Part shown: piece by piece, positions 44,983-56,257 of the stretch
Layout: the number at the start of each line of letters is the position of its first letter
How positions within the stretch are numbered: position 1 is the stretch's first letter
From: Methylosinus sp. H3A
GTDB taxonomy: Bacteria; Pseudomonadota; Alphaproteobacteria; Rhizobiales; Beijerinckiaceae
Assembly: GCF_015709455.1 (NCBI RefSeq)
Contig: NZ_JADNQW010000005.1
Coordinates: 4,050,001 to 4,114,000 of the forward strand
Direction: 5' to 3'
Length of the DNA: 64,000 bases
Position numbers and translations under genes: made by a program
The notes under the pieces: model-generated
What the model was told of the DNA's origin: nothing
Databases searched by the model: none
Seen by the model: the letters and a program-made list of their open reading frames with translations, nothing else

Positions 44983-47463
44983 TCAGTTCTTGAGCGGCGT
45001 CTCCGGAACGCTGCGCGGGCGGGCGCTGGCGTTGCGCGGCGCCGGATCAGTCTTGCCCACGTCGCTCTCCTTCGGCTTGCGGCTCTTGCGCGGCTCTCCG
45101 CCTTCGGACGCACGCTTCTTGCCGGCCTCGACGATATCGCGCTCGGGACGCGGCAGCACCGGCCCCTCGGGAAAGACGAAGCCGAGCGATTTGGCGCCAT
45201 TGTCGTCGGTCACCACCACGACGCGCACCGCGCCGCCATTCTTCAGCTTGCCGAACAGAACCTCGTCGGCGAGCGGCGTCTTGATGTGCTGGTGGATGAC
45301 GCGCCCCATCGGCCGCGCGCCCATGGCCTGGTCATAGCCATGCTCGACGAGCCAGGCGCGCGCCTCGTCGGCGAGCTCGATCGTGACATTGCGATCGGCG
45401 AGCTGCGCCTCGAGCTGCAAGACGAATTTGTCGACGACGCGGGCGATGACCTCCTCCGGCAGATGGCCGAAGTTGACGATCGCGTCGAGACGGTTGCGGA
45501 ACTCCGGGGCGAAGAGGCGATTGATCGCCTCATTGTCCTCGGTGTTATGCACCGTGCCGCGGGTGAAGCCGATGGGCTTCCTCGCGAGATCGGCGGCGCC
45601 GGCGTTGGTCGTCATGATGAGGATCACATTGCGGAAATCGATCTGCTTGCCGTTATGATCCGTCAGCTTGCCGTGGTCCATCACCTGCAACAGAATGTTG
45701 AAGAGATCGGGATGCGCCTTCTCGATCTCGTCGAGCAGCAGCACGCAATGCGGATGCTGGTCGATGCCGTCGGTCAGAAGGCCGCCCTGATCGAAGCCGA
45801 CATAGCCGGGAGGCGCGCCGATGAGCCGGCTCACCGTATGGCGCTCCATATATTCCGACATGTCGAAGCGAATGAGCTCTATGCCGAGCGAGGTGGAGAG
45901 CTGGCGCGCCGCCTCCGTCTTACCGACGCCGGTGGGGCCGGAGAAGAGATAGCAGCCGATCGGCTTCTCGGGGTCGCGCAGGCCGGCGCGGGCGAGCTTG
46001 ATCGCCGAGGTCAGCGCGGTGAGCGCCTTGTCCTGGCCATAGACGACGCGCTTCAACGTCTCGTCGAGATGGGCCAGCACTTCGGCGTCGTCCTTGGAGA
46101 CGGTCTTGGCCGGAATGCGCGCCATCGTCGAGATCGTCGTCTCGATCTCCTTCAGGCCGATCGTCTTCTTGCGCTTGGACTCGGGCACGAGCATTTGCGC
46201 CGCGCCGGTCTCATCGATGACGTCGATCGCCTTGTCCGGCAGCTTGCGATCATGGATGTAGCGCGCCGAGAGCTCCACCGCCGCCTTCACCGCCTCATTG
46301 GTGTAACGGATCTTGTGGAACTCTTCGAAATAGGGCTTCAGACCCTTGAGGATCTCCACCGCATCCGGGATCGACGGCTCATTGACGTCGATCTTCTGGA
46401 AGCGCCGCACCAGAGCGCGGTCCTTCTCGAAATATTGGCGATATTCGCGGTAGGTGGTCGAGCCGATGCACCGCAGCGTGCCCTGCGCGAGCGCGGGCTT
46501 GAGCAGATTGGAGGCGTCCATCGCGCCGCCGGAGGTCGCGCCGGCGCCGATCACCGTATGGATCTCGTCGATGAAGAGAATGGCGTTCTTATGCGCCTCG
46601 ATCTCCTTGATGACCTGCTTCAGCCGCTCCTCGAAATCGCCGCGATAGCGCGTGCCGGCGAGCAGCGTGCCCATGTCGAGCGCGAACACCGTCGCGCCGG
46701 CGAGCACTTCTGGAACCTCGTTCTGCAGGATCTTGCGGGCGAGGCCTTCGGCGATCGCCGTCTTGCCGACGCCGGGATCGCCGACGAGCAGCGGATTATT
46801 CTTCTGCCGGCGGCACAGCACCTGGACTGTGCGCAGCACCTCGGACTCGCGGCCGATCAGCGGATCGATGCGGCCGTCGCGCGCCTTGCGGTTGAGATTC
46901 ACGCAATAGGCCTCGAGCGCGCCTTCCTTCTTGCGCTGCTCGCCCTCGCGGCCCTCGCGCCCCTCGCCCCGCTCCGCCTCGTCCTCGACGCCGCGCGGCG
47001 CGCGCGAGCCGTCGGAGAGGCCGGGCCGCTTGGCGATGCCGTGGCTGATGTAATTGACCGCGTCATAGCGCGTCATATCCTGCTCCTGCAGGAAATAGAC
47101 GGCGTGGCTCTCGCGCTCGGCGAACAGCGCGACCAGCACATTGGCCCCGCTGACGTCCTCGCGACCGGAGGATTGCACGGAAATGATCGCGCGCTGCACG
47201 ACGCGCTGGAAACCGGCGGTCGGCTTGCAGTCGCCTGCCGATTCATTGACCAGATTGTCCAGTTCATGATCGATATATTCGCGCAAACTCTTCGCGAGCA
47301 GATCCAGATCAACCGAACAGGCGCGCAGCACGGCGGCCGCGTCTTGGTCGTCTATGAGACTGAGGAGCAGATGCTCCAGCGTCGCATACTCATGATGTCG
47401 CTCTCTCGCCGAGGCGAGCGCGCGGTCGAGTGACTGCTTCAGGTTGCGCGAGAATGTCGGCAT
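44983..47463 (-). CDS. clpA: ATP-dependent Clp protease ATP-binding subunit ClpA
   Basis: An 826-residue AAA+ unfoldase that feeds ClpP. The N-domain ([26 protein letters not shown]) is followed by D1 with Walker [10 protein letters not shown] and D2 with [18 protein letters not shown] Walker B, and the conserved sensor motifs. After the normal ClpA end a basic 60-residue extension (about 765-826, [14 protein letters not shown]...) is added. I start at ATG 47463 with GAGGGCGG upstream rather than at 47526. clpS ends 13 bases upstream, so the adaptor and unfoldase are co-transcribed. The presence of the adaptor excludes ClpC and ClpB. Confidence 0.95.
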   Translation of the reverse strand: MPTFSRNLKQSLDRALASARERHHEYATLEHLLLSLIDDQDAAAVLRACSVDLDLLAKSLREYIDHELDNLVNESAGDCKPTAGFQRVVQRAIISVQSSGREDVSGANVLVALFAERESHAVYFLQEQDMTRYDAVNYISHGIAKRPGLSDGSRAPRGVEDEAERGEGREGREGEQRKKEGALEAYCVNLNRKARDGRIDPLIGRESEVLRTVQVLCRRQKNNPLLVGDPGVGKTAIAEGLARKILQNEVPEVLAGATVFALDMGTLLAGTRYRGDFEERLKQVIKEIEAHKNAILFIDEIHTVIGAGATSGGAMDASNLLKPALAQGTLRCIGSTTYREYRQYFEKDRALVRRFQKIDVNEPSIPDAVEILKGLKPYFEEFHKIRYTNEAVKAAVELSARYIHDRKLPDKAIDVIDETGAAQMLVPESKRKKTIGLKEIETTISTMARIPAKTVSKDDAEVLAHLDETLKRVVYGQDKALTALTSAIKLARAGLRDPEKPIGCYLFSGPTGVGKTEAARQLSTSLGIELIRFDMSEYMERHTVSRLIGAPPGYVGFDQGGLLTDGIDQHPHCVLLLDEIEKAHPDLFNILLQVMDHGKLTDHNGKQIDFRNVILIMTTNAGAADLARKPIGFTRGTVHNTEDNEAINRLFAPEFRNRLDAIVNFGHLPEEVIARVVDKFVLQLEAQLADRNVTIELADEARAWLVEHGYDQAMGARPMGRVIHQHIKTPLADEVLFGKLKNGGAVRVVVVTDDNGAKSLGFVFPEGPVLPRPERDIVEAGKKRASEGGEPRKSRKPKESDVGKTDPAPRNASARPRSVPETPLKN

Positions 47464-47476
47464 CGATCGTCCGCCC

Positions 47477-47911
47477 TCACTTTTTTTCCATGATGCACTG
47501 AAGCGGATGCTGATGCTTGCGCGCATAGTCCATCACTTGCGTGACTTTCGTCTCCGCCACCTCATAGGTGTAGACGCCGCATTCGCCGACGCCGTGATTA
47601 TGCACGTGCAGCATTATCCGAGTGGCTTCTTCCAGGCTCTTGTTGAAATATTTACGCAGGACGATGACGACGAACTCCTGGGTCGTATAGTCGTCGTTGA
47701 GCAACAAGACGCGGTACATGTTGGGCCGCCGCGTCTGCGTCCTCGTGCGGGTGATCAGCGCCGTTCCCGACCCCGCTCCCCCATCGCCGCCGCCGCTCTT
47801 GCGAGGCTCTTTTCCGCCCGCATGGGGAGGCGCGCCGTATTGGTCCACTGAGGACGGAACACGGTTGTCGAGCGTAAGATCATCGATCACGGTCACCTCG
47901 GCTTTCCTCAT
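47477..47911 (-). CDS. clpS: ATP-dependent Clp protease adaptor ClpS
   Basis: A 144-residue ClpS, the N-recognin that hands N-degron substrates to ClpA. The core (about 63-144) has [18 protein letters not shown], the usual FF/VV helices, and [21 protein letters not shown]. The preceding 60 residues are Gly/Arg-rich and may be disordered. Start at ATG 47911, closely following AAGGGGA; a GTG a few codons in is an alternative. It is directly upstream of clpA, as in many alphaproteobacteria. Position of the paralog-type ClpS2 is unlikely. Confidence 0.92.
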   Translation of the reverse strand: MRKAEVTVIDDLTLDNRVPSSVDQYGAPPHAGGKEPRKSGGGDGGAGSGTALITRTRTQTRRPNMYRVLLLNDDYTTQEFVVIVLRKYFNKSLEEATRIMLHVHNHGVGECGVYTYEVAETKVTQVMDYARKHQHPLQCIMEKK

Positions 47912-48368
47912 TCCCCTTTCCGATGTTTCGCCCGCGACAGGCCAGTCGGATGAGTGCGTAGCATTCTCTGTGCCGCGGGCCCCTCGCCGGCTTGCTCGGA
48001 GCGGGCGAAGCGGAGAGGAGCCGAGTTTTCTTTCTCGCGGGAGCATTGGCAAGACCCGAAAAGCTGAAACGGCCGAAAAAAGTCCGAGGCCCGCCTCGGA
48101 CGCGGCGCCTCGAGCGCGCCTCTTCCACAATCCGCCTGAGACATAATGTGCCGGCGCGTCGGAACAAGTGAATAGGGCGATCGACGCGGCCTGCCGCGGG
48201 ATTGGGTTTCCAAAGGGCGCCGCGATTGTCTCGATTCGACGCCCCCGCGACCGGCCGTCGCACCTGTCTACTTATTGAAAACCATGAGCGTAAACGCGTC
48301 CTTTACCGCCGCTCCCTAAAGTCGCCCGCAGTCAAAAAACGTGGCGCGCGATTTAAAAAGAGGCGCGA
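47912..48368. other. Gene-poor interval upstream of clpS
   Basis: No protein gene supported. The minus strand holds an intrinsic terminator at 48076-48101 that belongs to no visible gene and could end a small RNA; the plus strand start of the 48369 gene is at the right edge. Confidence 0.5.
48076..48101 (-). terminator. Orphan rho-independent terminator
   Basis: On the minus strand GTCCGAGG-CGGG-CCTCGGAC is followed by six Ts. Nothing recognised is transcribed into it from the 270 bases upstream, so it may end a small RNA or a short leader. Confidence 0.65.
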
Positions 48369-48695
48369 ATGTCGATGCTCGATCGGTTTCGGCGGGACAC
48401 GGCGGGCAAGCTCGTCGAAAAAGTGGCCTTGGGTTCGGCAGTGCTGGCGCTCGCCTGCGTGCTCGGGGCCAATCTCCTGTCGGCAAAGTTACAAAACGGC
48501 GAGCTCCCGCTCATCGCTTTTGTCCATAAAGAGGAGCGCGGCCGCGCGCAGATCGCAGCGGCGCCGTCCGCAGCGTCGGCTCAGCAGCTGAATCGCATCG
48601 GCTTCGTCGGCGTCGATCACGCCGCCACCGGCTCGATCGCGAGCGCGCCAAAAGCCGTCGCGCCGGTCTCGCCCTGCGGTCTGGACGCGAAATAA
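48369..48695 (+). CDS. Hypothetical small membrane protein
   Basis: A 108-residue protein with a short basic N terminus, one hydrophobic segment (VALGSAVLALACVLGANLL, about 19-37) and an Ala/Ser-rich exported or cytoplasmic tail ending VSPCGLDAK. Membrane anchor with no known family. The start follows GAGGCGCG with good spacing. Similar anchored small proteins are common in alphaproteobacteria. The adjacent genes suggest no role. Confidence 0.55.
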   Translation: MSMLDRFRRDTAGKLVEKVALGSAVLALACVLGANLLSAKLQNGELPLIAFVHKEERGRAQIAAAPSAASAQQLNRIGFVGVDHAATGSIASAPKAVAPVSPCGLDAK

Positions 48696-48949
48696 CGACG
48701 AATCCGAGACGCGAGCAGACGGCGCGGCGCAGCGCCGCTCGCGACGAGCCGCGTCAATTTCATTGACATCCGACGCGTTCGGCTCCAAGCATGGCGCGCG
48801 TCTTGCTCCCCGATAGTCGAGCAGAACGCCAGCGGAACATAGACCGTCGATTTGCGACGGCCCCGCCTCTCGAGGACGACGCGCGCCCCCGCGGCCTACG
48901 CGCGTCCATCCCTTGCCAGATGTCACGAACGCCGCGACCAGGACCATTG

Positions 48950-50464
<1,515 letters not shown>

Positions 50465-50471
50465 GGCCGGC

Positions 50472-50753
50472 TCAGCCGGCCATCAGCGCCTCTTCGACGA
50501 GATCGAGCATCCGCTCTATGTCCGCATCGGCGTAGACGTCGCCGGACGGCTCGACGCGCAGCATGGGAACGCCCTGCGAGCAATGGCGCAGGCAGCTGCG
50601 CCGCGTGCAGGCGATGCGTCCGGCTGCGATCCCTTTGCCGAAATCTATGTCGAGCGCCTCGCTCAAGCGCTCATGCAGCGCGCTCCCGCGTCCGTCGCGA
50701 TCGCAGACGTCTCCGACGCAGACAATGAAGCGTATGAGCGGCAGCTCGTTCAT
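50472..50753 (-). CDS. Small (2Fe-2S) thioredoxin-like ferredoxin
   Basis: A 93-residue protein of the DUF1636/(2Fe-2S)-ferredoxin-like group. Four cysteines in a C-x4-C ... C-x3-C layout (IVCVGDVCDRDG and TRRSCLRHCSQG) can hold a thioredoxin-fold 2Fe-2S cluster. The ending VEPSGDVYADADIERMLDLVEEAL is typical of the C-terminal half. AAAGGA precedes the ATG. It is convergent with rhlE, seven bases apart. The partner is unknown. Confidence 0.82.
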   Translation of the reverse strand: MNELPLIRFIVCVGDVCDRDGRGSALHERLSEALDIDFGKGIAAGRIACTRRSCLRHCSQGVPMLRVEPSGDVYADADIERMLDLVEEALMAG

Positions 50754-50858
50754 TTTTGTCCTTTGACGCGCGCGAAAGCGTTCCGCCTCGCCGCCACGCG
50801 GATGCAATCTTCGTGTCCTTGGCGTCTTCGTGGTGAAAAATCCGACACGAAGCGCGCC

Positions 50859-51338
50859 TCACGCCCGATGATAGGGATGGCCGGAGAGAATCGTCGTCGC
50901 CCGATAAATCTGTTCGGCGACGAGAATACGCACGATCTGATGCGGCAGCGTCATGCGCCCGAAGGAGAAGACCGCGCCCGCCTTCTCCCGCACCACGGGC
51001 GCCAAGCCCTCCGAGCCGCCGATCGCGAACCAGAGCGATTTCGTTCCTCTATCGCGCTCGCTCTCGACGAGCGCCGCGAAATCGGAGCTGCTCGCGGATG
51101 TCCCGCGCTCGTCGAAGACGGTGAGCTTCGCGCCCGCAGGCAGAGCGGCGAGCAGGCTTTCGCCCTCCTGCGCCATGCGCTCGACCGGATTGCGCGCCCG
51201 GCTCTCGTCGATTTCCAGGAGATCGAGCCCCGTGAGCCCGAGATTTCGCATCGCCGCGACGCGGGCGGCGTATCGCGCGTAGAGATCGCGCTCCGGGCCG
51301 GCCTTGAGCCGCCCGACACAGAGAATTCCGAGACGCAT
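50859..51338 (-). CDS. rlmH: 23S rRNA pseudouridine-1915 N3-methyltransferase RlmH
   Basis: A 159-residue SPOUT methyltransferase that methylates pseudouridine 1915 in helix 69. Motifs DERGTSASSSDFA, FAIGGSEGLAP and TLPHQIVRILVAEQIYRATTILSGHPYHRA are those of RlmH, with the SAM-binding GGxEG loop. AAGGGG precedes the ATG. rsfS lies 66 bases upstream on the same strand, the usual alphaproteobacterial order, suggesting one operon for ribosome maturation and silencing. Confidence 0.95.
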   Translation of the reverse strand: MRLGILCVGRLKAGPERDLYARYAARVAAMRNLGLTGLDLLEIDESRARNPVERMAQEGESLLAALPAGAKLTVFDERGTSASSSDFAALVESERDRGTKSLWFAIGGSEGLAPVVREKAGAVFSFGRMTLPHQIVRILVAEQIYRATTILSGHPYHRA

Positions 51339-51404
51339 GTCCCCTTACGGACATTCGCTCGCGACGAACGCCGTCCTGTCTCGTTTCGCCCCTTCGGGCG
51401 GCGC

Positions 51405-51830
51405 TTATACCGCGCGCAGCTCGCTCGGCCGCGCGCCGCCCCACATTTTCTCGAGGTTGTAGAACTGACGCACCTCGGGCCTGAAAATGTGGACGATGAC
51501 GTCGCCCGCGTCGATCAGCACCCAATCGCACTGCGGCAGCCCCTCGACGCGCGGAGCGACGAGACCGGCCTCTTTGCAGGCTTTGAGCACTCTGTCGGCG
51601 ATGGCGCCGACATGCGTGGTCGAGCGGCCGGTCGCGATGACCATGTCATCGGCGATCGACGTCTTGCCGCGCAGATCGATGGAGATGACGTCCTCTGCCT
51701 TGGAGTCGTCGAGGCTCGTGAGGACATTGCGGAGAATGGAGCCGGCGATCTGGCCAATCGGCCCGGAAGCCGGAGGAGACGGCGCGCGCGCCACCCCGGG
51801 GAGACTTGTCGTCAGCGTTGCGACCCTCAT
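51405..51830 (-). CDS. rsfS: Ribosome silencing factor RsfS
   Basis: A 141-residue RsfS/Iojap protein that binds ribosomal protein L14 and blocks subunit joining under stress. The core SLDDSKAEDVISIDLRGKTSIADDMVIATGRSTTHVGAIADRV and the end VEGLPQCDWVLIDAGDVIVHIFRPEVRQFYNLEKMWG match the family. I chose ATG 51830 because it gives the family length, although no strong ribosome site is seen; a longer frame reaches 51929. rlmH follows. Confidence 0.93.
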   Translation of the reverse strand: MRVATLTTSLPGVARAPSPPASGPIGQIAGSILRNVLTSLDDSKAEDVISIDLRGKTSIADDMVIATGRSTTHVGAIADRVLKACKEAGLVAPRVEGLPQCDWVLIDAGDVIVHIFRPEVRQFYNLEKMWGGARPSELRAV

Positions 51831-52349
51831 GCTTCGCGGCGCTGGCGCCGCGTGTCTCAAGATGTGCCGTTTTGGCCCCGAATGCAACCGCGCAGATGCG
51901 CGAGCGCCCGGCGAAGGCTGCGCTCTCACCCTCCCCGTCGCGGCCAGATCGCGACATAAGTTATTGGGAGATAATGAAGAAAAGCGACAGGAAGACGGCC
52001 GGCGTCACACGGGAGGGCAGAAAAAAACCCGGCGAGAACGCCGGGTTTTGAGAGTAGGCCCCGGCCCATCGGGAGGTGGGAGGAACCTCGAAGCCGGAAC
52101 AATTGGAGAGCCTATCCGATTCCGCGCCGCCGCGCCCGGCATAAAAGGTCGCATTTGTCCAGGCTTCGCCGCGGCGAGCGCCCACACGGCCACGTTCGAG
52201 CGCCGCCCGAGCGGGCGGGGCCGATCGGAGCGATTCGGCAGCGCCCGCAAATTCAATCCCCTAAATTCTGCGACCGAGGGCGCCGCGGCGCGGCTGTGTC
52301 AAAAATATCACACATGTGAATATTTTGTGGCCAATGGTCGACGCGTCGC
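51831..52349. other. Intergenic region carrying a terminator hairpin and sRNA candidate
   Basis: No protein gene supported. A strong symmetric hairpin (52024-52049) and two CCTCCC motifs on the minus strand are the only structures I can point to. The rest is plain GC-rich sequence with an AT-rich stretch at 52300-52330. Confidence 0.5.
52021..52097 (-). ncRNA. Candidate small RNA with anti-Shine-Dalgarno CCTCCC motifs and intrinsic terminator
   Basis: On the minus strand a short hairpin (CCGGC/GCCGG, 52093-52097 with 52061-52065) shows two CCTCCC motifs in its loop, then the terminator stem AAAACCCGGCG-loop-CGCCGGGTTTT ends in a T-run at 52021-52027. The layout is like the alphaproteobacterial ar14-type small RNAs, whose loops carry CCUCCUCCC. 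I could not identify a clear promoter, and the 5' end may lie further upstream. Confidence 0.4.
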
Positions 52350-53321
52350 TCACGGGACCAGCACGAGCGCGCCCGTGGTACGCCGCGCCTCGAGATCGGC
52401 ATGGGCGCGCGCCGCGTCCTCCAGCCGATAGAGCGTCGGCCGCTCGAGCCGCAAGACGCCCTTTTTGATCGCCCGCACCACCTCCTCCGTCATCTTCACG
52501 AGGTCTTTGCGCCGCGCGATATGGGCGAAGAGAGAGGGACGCGTCGCGAAGAGCGAGCCCTTTTGCGACAGGAGATTAATGTCGAAAGCCTCGATCTTGC
52601 CCGACGCGGAGCCAAAGCTCACGAAGAGTCCGAAGGGCTTCAGACAATCGAGCGAGGCGGGAAAGGTCGCGCGTCCGACGCCGTCATAGACGACGTCGCA
52701 GAGCTTTCCGCCGGTGATCTCGCGCACCGCCGCGGCGAAATCCTCGCTGCGATAGAGAATCGTATGTTCCGCGCCGGCTTCTCTGGCGATTTTCGCCTTC
52801 TCCTCATCGCCGACGGTGGCGATCACATGCGCGCCGAGCGCGCTCGCCCATTGGCAGAGCAATTGGCCGACGCCGCCTGCGCCCGCATGCACGAGCATGC
52901 GATCGCCCTCCTTCACCTTATGCGTGCGGCGAAGCAGATATTGCGCGGTGAGTCCTTTGAGCATCATCGAGGCGCCGGTCTCGAAGGAAAAGGACTTCGG
53001 CAGCCTCACCAGCGCGGCGGCGGGAATATTGCGCGCCTCGGCATAGCCGCCGAGCGGCCCGACATAGGCGACACGATCGCCGATCTCGACCTCGTCGACG
53101 CCCTCGCCGAGCGCGACGACCTCGCCCGCGCCCTCATAGCCCGGAACGAAAGGAAGATCGGCGGGATAGGAGCCGCTGCGCAGATAGACGTCGATATAAT
53201 TGACGCCGATCGCCTTCTGCACGATCTGCGCCTCGCCGGGCCCCGGCGCGGGAAGCTCGATCTCCTCATAGCGCAGAACCTGCGGCCCGCCCGTCTCGTA
53301 AATGCGTATGGCCTTCACCAT
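52350..53321 (-). CDS. Quinone oxidoreductase (QOR/MDR family)
   Basis: A 323-residue zinc-free medium-chain dehydrogenase/reductase. The QOR signature is visible in GVNYIDVYLRSGSYP and the NADPH-binding motif VHAGAGGVGQLLCQWASALGAHVIATV. Absence of the zinc-lobe cysteines indicates a quinone or enone reductase. CGGAGA precedes the ATG at 53321; a longer frame back to 53507 has no support. It is divergent from the UbiH-like gene. Confidence 0.93.
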   Translation of the reverse strand: MVKAIRIYETGGPQVLRYEEIELPAPGPGEAQIVQKAIGVNYIDVYLRSGSYPADLPFVPGYEGAGEVVALGEGVDEVEIGDRVAYVGPLGGYAEARNIPAAALVRLPKSFSFETGASMMLKGLTAQYLLRRTHKVKEGDRMLVHAGAGGVGQLLCQWASALGAHVIATVGDEEKAKIAREAGAEHTILYRSEDFAAAVREITGGKLCDVVYDGVGRATFPASLDCLKPFGLFVSFGSASGKIEAFDINLLSQKGSLFATRPSLFAHIARRKDLVKMTEEVVRAIKKGVLRLERPTLYRLEDAARAHADLEARRTTGALVLVP

Positions 53322-53494
53322 GATCTTCTCCGAATGACTTCGCGTCGCAAAAAAATCCACGTCGAATACGACCATGGATCGACGCTCGCGACAAAGGCAA
53401 CAGATTTTCTGAACGCGGCGGAAAGCCGCCGGCGGGCGGCTTCGCCTTCCTCTCCCCATGGTGTAGAAGGATTTCCGAAACGGAGACGAAGCAC

Positions 53495-54835
53495 ATGGCC
53501 GAGACACTGGCGGGGGCGAACCCCGCGATCGACACGCAGATCCTCGTCGCCGGGGCCGGCTCCACGGGCATCGCCGCCGCCCTCGCCTTCGCCAATGCCG
53601 GCTGGCGCGTGACGCTCGCCGGGCGCTTTCCGCCGCCCCTGCCCGGCCGCACCATCGCGCTGTTCGAGGCGTCGCTGCGTTTCCTCGATTCGATCGGCGT
53701 GCTCGACAAGGTGCGCGCGGCCGCCTGCCCGATCGAGACGATCCAAATGGTCGACGACACCGACCAGCTCTTCCCCGTGCCAGATCTCGTGATGCGGTCG
53801 GAGGAGATCGATCTGCCCGCCTTCGGGCTCAACGTCTCCAATGACGAGCTGACCGCCATTCTGCTCGAGCACGCCCGCGCCGCGCAGAGCTTCGAGATCG
53901 TCGAGAGCGACATCGTCGATTATGAATTCGAGGAGGACGGCGCCGCTGCGATCCTCGCCGACGGGCGCCGCATAGAGGCCGATTTCATCGTGGCCTCGGA
54001 CGGCCGCGGCAGCAAGGCGCGCGCCGCCGCCGGCATAGACACGAAGGAATGGACCTATCCACAGGTCGCCCTCACCGCTCTGCTGCGCCACGAGCTGCCG
54101 CACGACAATATCTCGACCGAATTTCACACGCGCTCGGGCCCCTTCACCCTGGTGCCGCTGCCGCCGCGCGAGGGCGCGGAACATCGCTCCAGCCTCGTCT
54201 GGCTGATGAGCCCGCGCGACGCCAAGCGCCGCCTCGCCAAGCCGCGCGACGAGCTGCAATACGAGATGGAGGATTATTCGCGCGAGAAGCTCGGCTCCAT
54301 CACGATCGAGAGCGGCATAGGCGAGTTTCGCATGGGCGGGCTGCAAGTGTCGCGGCTGACGGGGCCGCGGCTCGCGCTCGTGGGCGAGACCTGCCATGTG
54401 TTTCCACCGATCGGCGCGCAGGGGCTCAATCTCAGCCTGCGCGACGTCGCCGATCTCGAGGACTGCCTCGCCAGCGTCGATCTGCGCAATCCCAAGGAGC
54501 TCGCGCGCGGGCTCACGCGCTATGAGCTGCATCGACGCGCCGATATCGGCTTCCGCACCCATGGCGTCGATTTGCTCAATCGCTCGCTGATCATTCCCTA
54601 TCTGCCCATCGACCTCATTCGCGGCGCGGGCTTCATCGCCATGACGGCGCTGGGGCCGCTGCGCCGCGCGGTGATGCGCGAGGGCGTGGCGCCGCATCTC
54701 GCTCAGCCGCGGCTGATGCGCCGGGAAGCGCCCAAGGAGCCGCGCATGCGCGGCAAGCGCGGCCCGGAGGCCATCGCCGACGCCGCGCGCGACGCTTTCG
54801 CCCATCTGCGCGAAGCGGCCTCACGCCTGGGCTGA
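53495..54835 (+). CDS. FAD-dependent monooxygenase, UbiH/COQ6 family
   Basis: A 446-residue flavin hydroxylase. The N-terminal dinucleotide motif ILVAGAGSTGIAAALAFANAG, the mid DGRGSKARAAAGI signature and the C-terminal GETCHVFPPIGAQGLNLSLRDVADL (the GD-x-AH-x5-GQG motif, here with Glu for Asp) are present. Such enzymes hydroxylate ubiquinone precursors, but no ubi genes are nearby, and the exact position acted on is unknown. The start follows CGGAGACGAAGC. A 60-residue basic tail is unusual. Confidence 0.88.
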   Translation: MAETLAGANPAIDTQILVAGAGSTGIAAALAFANAGWRVTLAGRFPPPLPGRTIALFEASLRFLDSIGVLDKVRAAACPIETIQMVDDTDQLFPVPDLVMRSEEIDLPAFGLNVSNDELTAILLEHARAAQSFEIVESDIVDYEFEEDGAAAILADGRRIEADFIVASDGRGSKARAAAGIDTKEWTYPQVALTALLRHELPHDNISTEFHTRSGPFTLVPLPPREGAEHRSSLVWLMSPRDAKRRLAKPRDELQYEMEDYSREKLGSITIESGIGEFRMGGLQVSRLTGPRLALVGETCHVFPPIGAQGLNLSLRDVADLEDCLASVDLRNPKELARGLTRYELHRRADIGFRTHGVDLLNRSLIIPYLPIDLIRGAGFIAMTALGPLRRAVMREGVAPHLAQPRLMRREAPKEPRMRGKRGPEAIADAARDAFAHLREAASRLG

Positions 54836-54856
54836 ATCAAAAAAGGCTCGCGCACT

Positions 54857-55020
54857 CTTTCTCCCGCCTGCGGGAGAAGGTAGCCCTCGCGTCAGCGAGG
54901 GTCGGATGGGCCCCAGCAGCATGACCGGGGTCGACCCCTGTCCGCCAAAAGGACGTCACGAATCGCGGCGGCCCTCATCCGGCCCCGCTTCGCGAGGCCG
55001 GCTTCTCCCTCGCGTGGGAG
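54857..55020. repeat. Intergenic hairpin repeats (CCCTC-CCCGC family, locus 3)
   Basis: Short perfect hairpins follow one another: TTCTCCCGC/GCGGGAGAA, CCCTCGC/GCGAGGG and CTTCTCCC/GGGAGAAG, between the convergent UbiH-like and PAS-kinase genes. Similar arms occur at loci 1 and 2. Confidence 0.65.
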
Positions 55021-55026
55021 AAGGCC

Positions 55027-56142
55027 TCACAGAGTCGGCGCGAACAGCGTCGGAATCGCGAAGCGAAAAGCCGTCCCATCGCCCGGCCGCGACTCCACCG
55101 AAATCTCCCAGCCATGGCGATCCGCGATCGATTTGCAGATCGCCAGCTCTATGCCCGTGCCGGCATATTCCACATCGCTCTCGGGCCGGCTGAAGGGCTC
55201 GAAGATGTGCTGCGCGAATTCCTGCGCGAAGCCGACGCCCTTGTCGACGATCGACAGGTGAATCGCGCCCTCCTCGAGCGTCGCGGCGATCGTCACCTCG
55301 GCCGGCCGGCCGGGCTTGCGATATTTGATCGCATTGGCGACGACATTCTGCATCAGGCAGGCGAATTGCGCGCGATCGCCGAGGAAGGCCGCGGCGGGAA
55401 TATCGACCTCGAGCCTGGTCTCGCCGGCCGCGATCGACTGCGCGAGCTCGGCGAGCGAGAACTGCACTTCCTCGCGCAGCTCGAGCACCTCCAATTGCTG
55501 ATCGCCATAGATGGTTCGCGCATAGGTGAGCAGATCCTCGACGAGCTTGCGCGCGCCGATCGCCGCATGGCGCATGCGCGCGCTCGCCTGCCTGATCGCG
55601 TCGCATTCGCCCGCCGCCATCGCGGCCTCGAGCCGCGTCGATTGCGCGGCGATCTCGGCCAGCGGCTGCTGCAGATCGAGCGACGCCACATAGGCGAATT
55701 GCACGAGCCGCTCATTCGCCCGCTCCAATTCGGCGACGCTCGCGGCGAAGGCCTGCTCCGCCTGGCGCCGCTCGCTCATGTCGAGAATGGTCGCGGTGAC
55801 GAGCAGGCCGCGCTCCGTGACCAGCGGCGCGAGCCCGATCTCGACCGGAAATTCGCCGCCGTCGCGGCGCCGCGCCCTGATCTCACGACCGACGCCCATC
55901 AAGCGGCGGCAGGGCTCGGCGTAATACATCCTGCGGAAGGCGGCGTGGCGGCGCCGGATCACCGCCGGCGTGAGCAGATCGACCGAGCGGCCGACCAATT
56001 CCTCACGCGCATAGCCGAACAGCCGCTCCGTCTCGCGATTGGCGTAAAGAACGAGCCCGTCGGCGCCCACGATGAGGATCGCCGCCGGCGAGGCTTCGAC
56101 CATCACGCGATAGCGATCATATCCGATCGTCTCGGAGCTCAT
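55027..56142 (-). CDS. PAS-domain histidine kinase-like protein lacking the phospho-acceptor histidine
   Basis: A 371-residue protein. A PAS domain (about 8-122) precedes a dimerisation region and an ATPase domain. The H-box reads VQFAYVASLDLQQPL, where relatives have ASHDLQEPL, so His is replaced by Leu155 (codon 55678-55680, CTC). The N-box (QNVVANAIKY) and G1 (DKGVGFAQEF) are intact, but G2 reads GTGIELAIC, Glu for Gly. A normal phosphotransfer role is therefore doubtful; it may be a pseudokinase or regulate a partner. I start at ATG 56142 behind GGGAGGG, not at 56508. It is divergent from the patatin gene. Confidence 0.85.
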   Translation of the reverse strand: MSSETIGYDRYRVMVEASPAAILIVGADGLVLYANRETERLFGYAREELVGRSVDLLTPAVIRRRHAAFRRMYYAEPCRRLMGVGREIRARRRDGGEFPVEIGLAPLVTERGLLVTATILDMSERRQAEQAFAASVAELERANERLVQFAYVASLDLQQPLAEIAAQSTRLEAAMAAGECDAIRQASARMRHAAIGARKLVEDLLTYARTIYGDQQLEVLELREEVQFSLAELAQSIAAGETRLEVDIPAAAFLGDRAQFACLMQNVVANAIKYRKPGRPAEVTIAATLEEGAIHLSIVDKGVGFAQEFAQHIFEPFSRPESDVEYAGTGIELAICKSIADRHGWEISVESRPGDGTAFRFAIPTLFAPTL

Positions 56143-56257
56143 CGCCCTCCCCTCGCGCCGCGCGTCGCGACAGCGAGACCTTTGCCATCGCGCCTCCCGA
56201 AGGCGGCGAATAGTGATATGTGAATTGCGGGGGGCGAAGAAAAGAGCCGGAGCGGCG

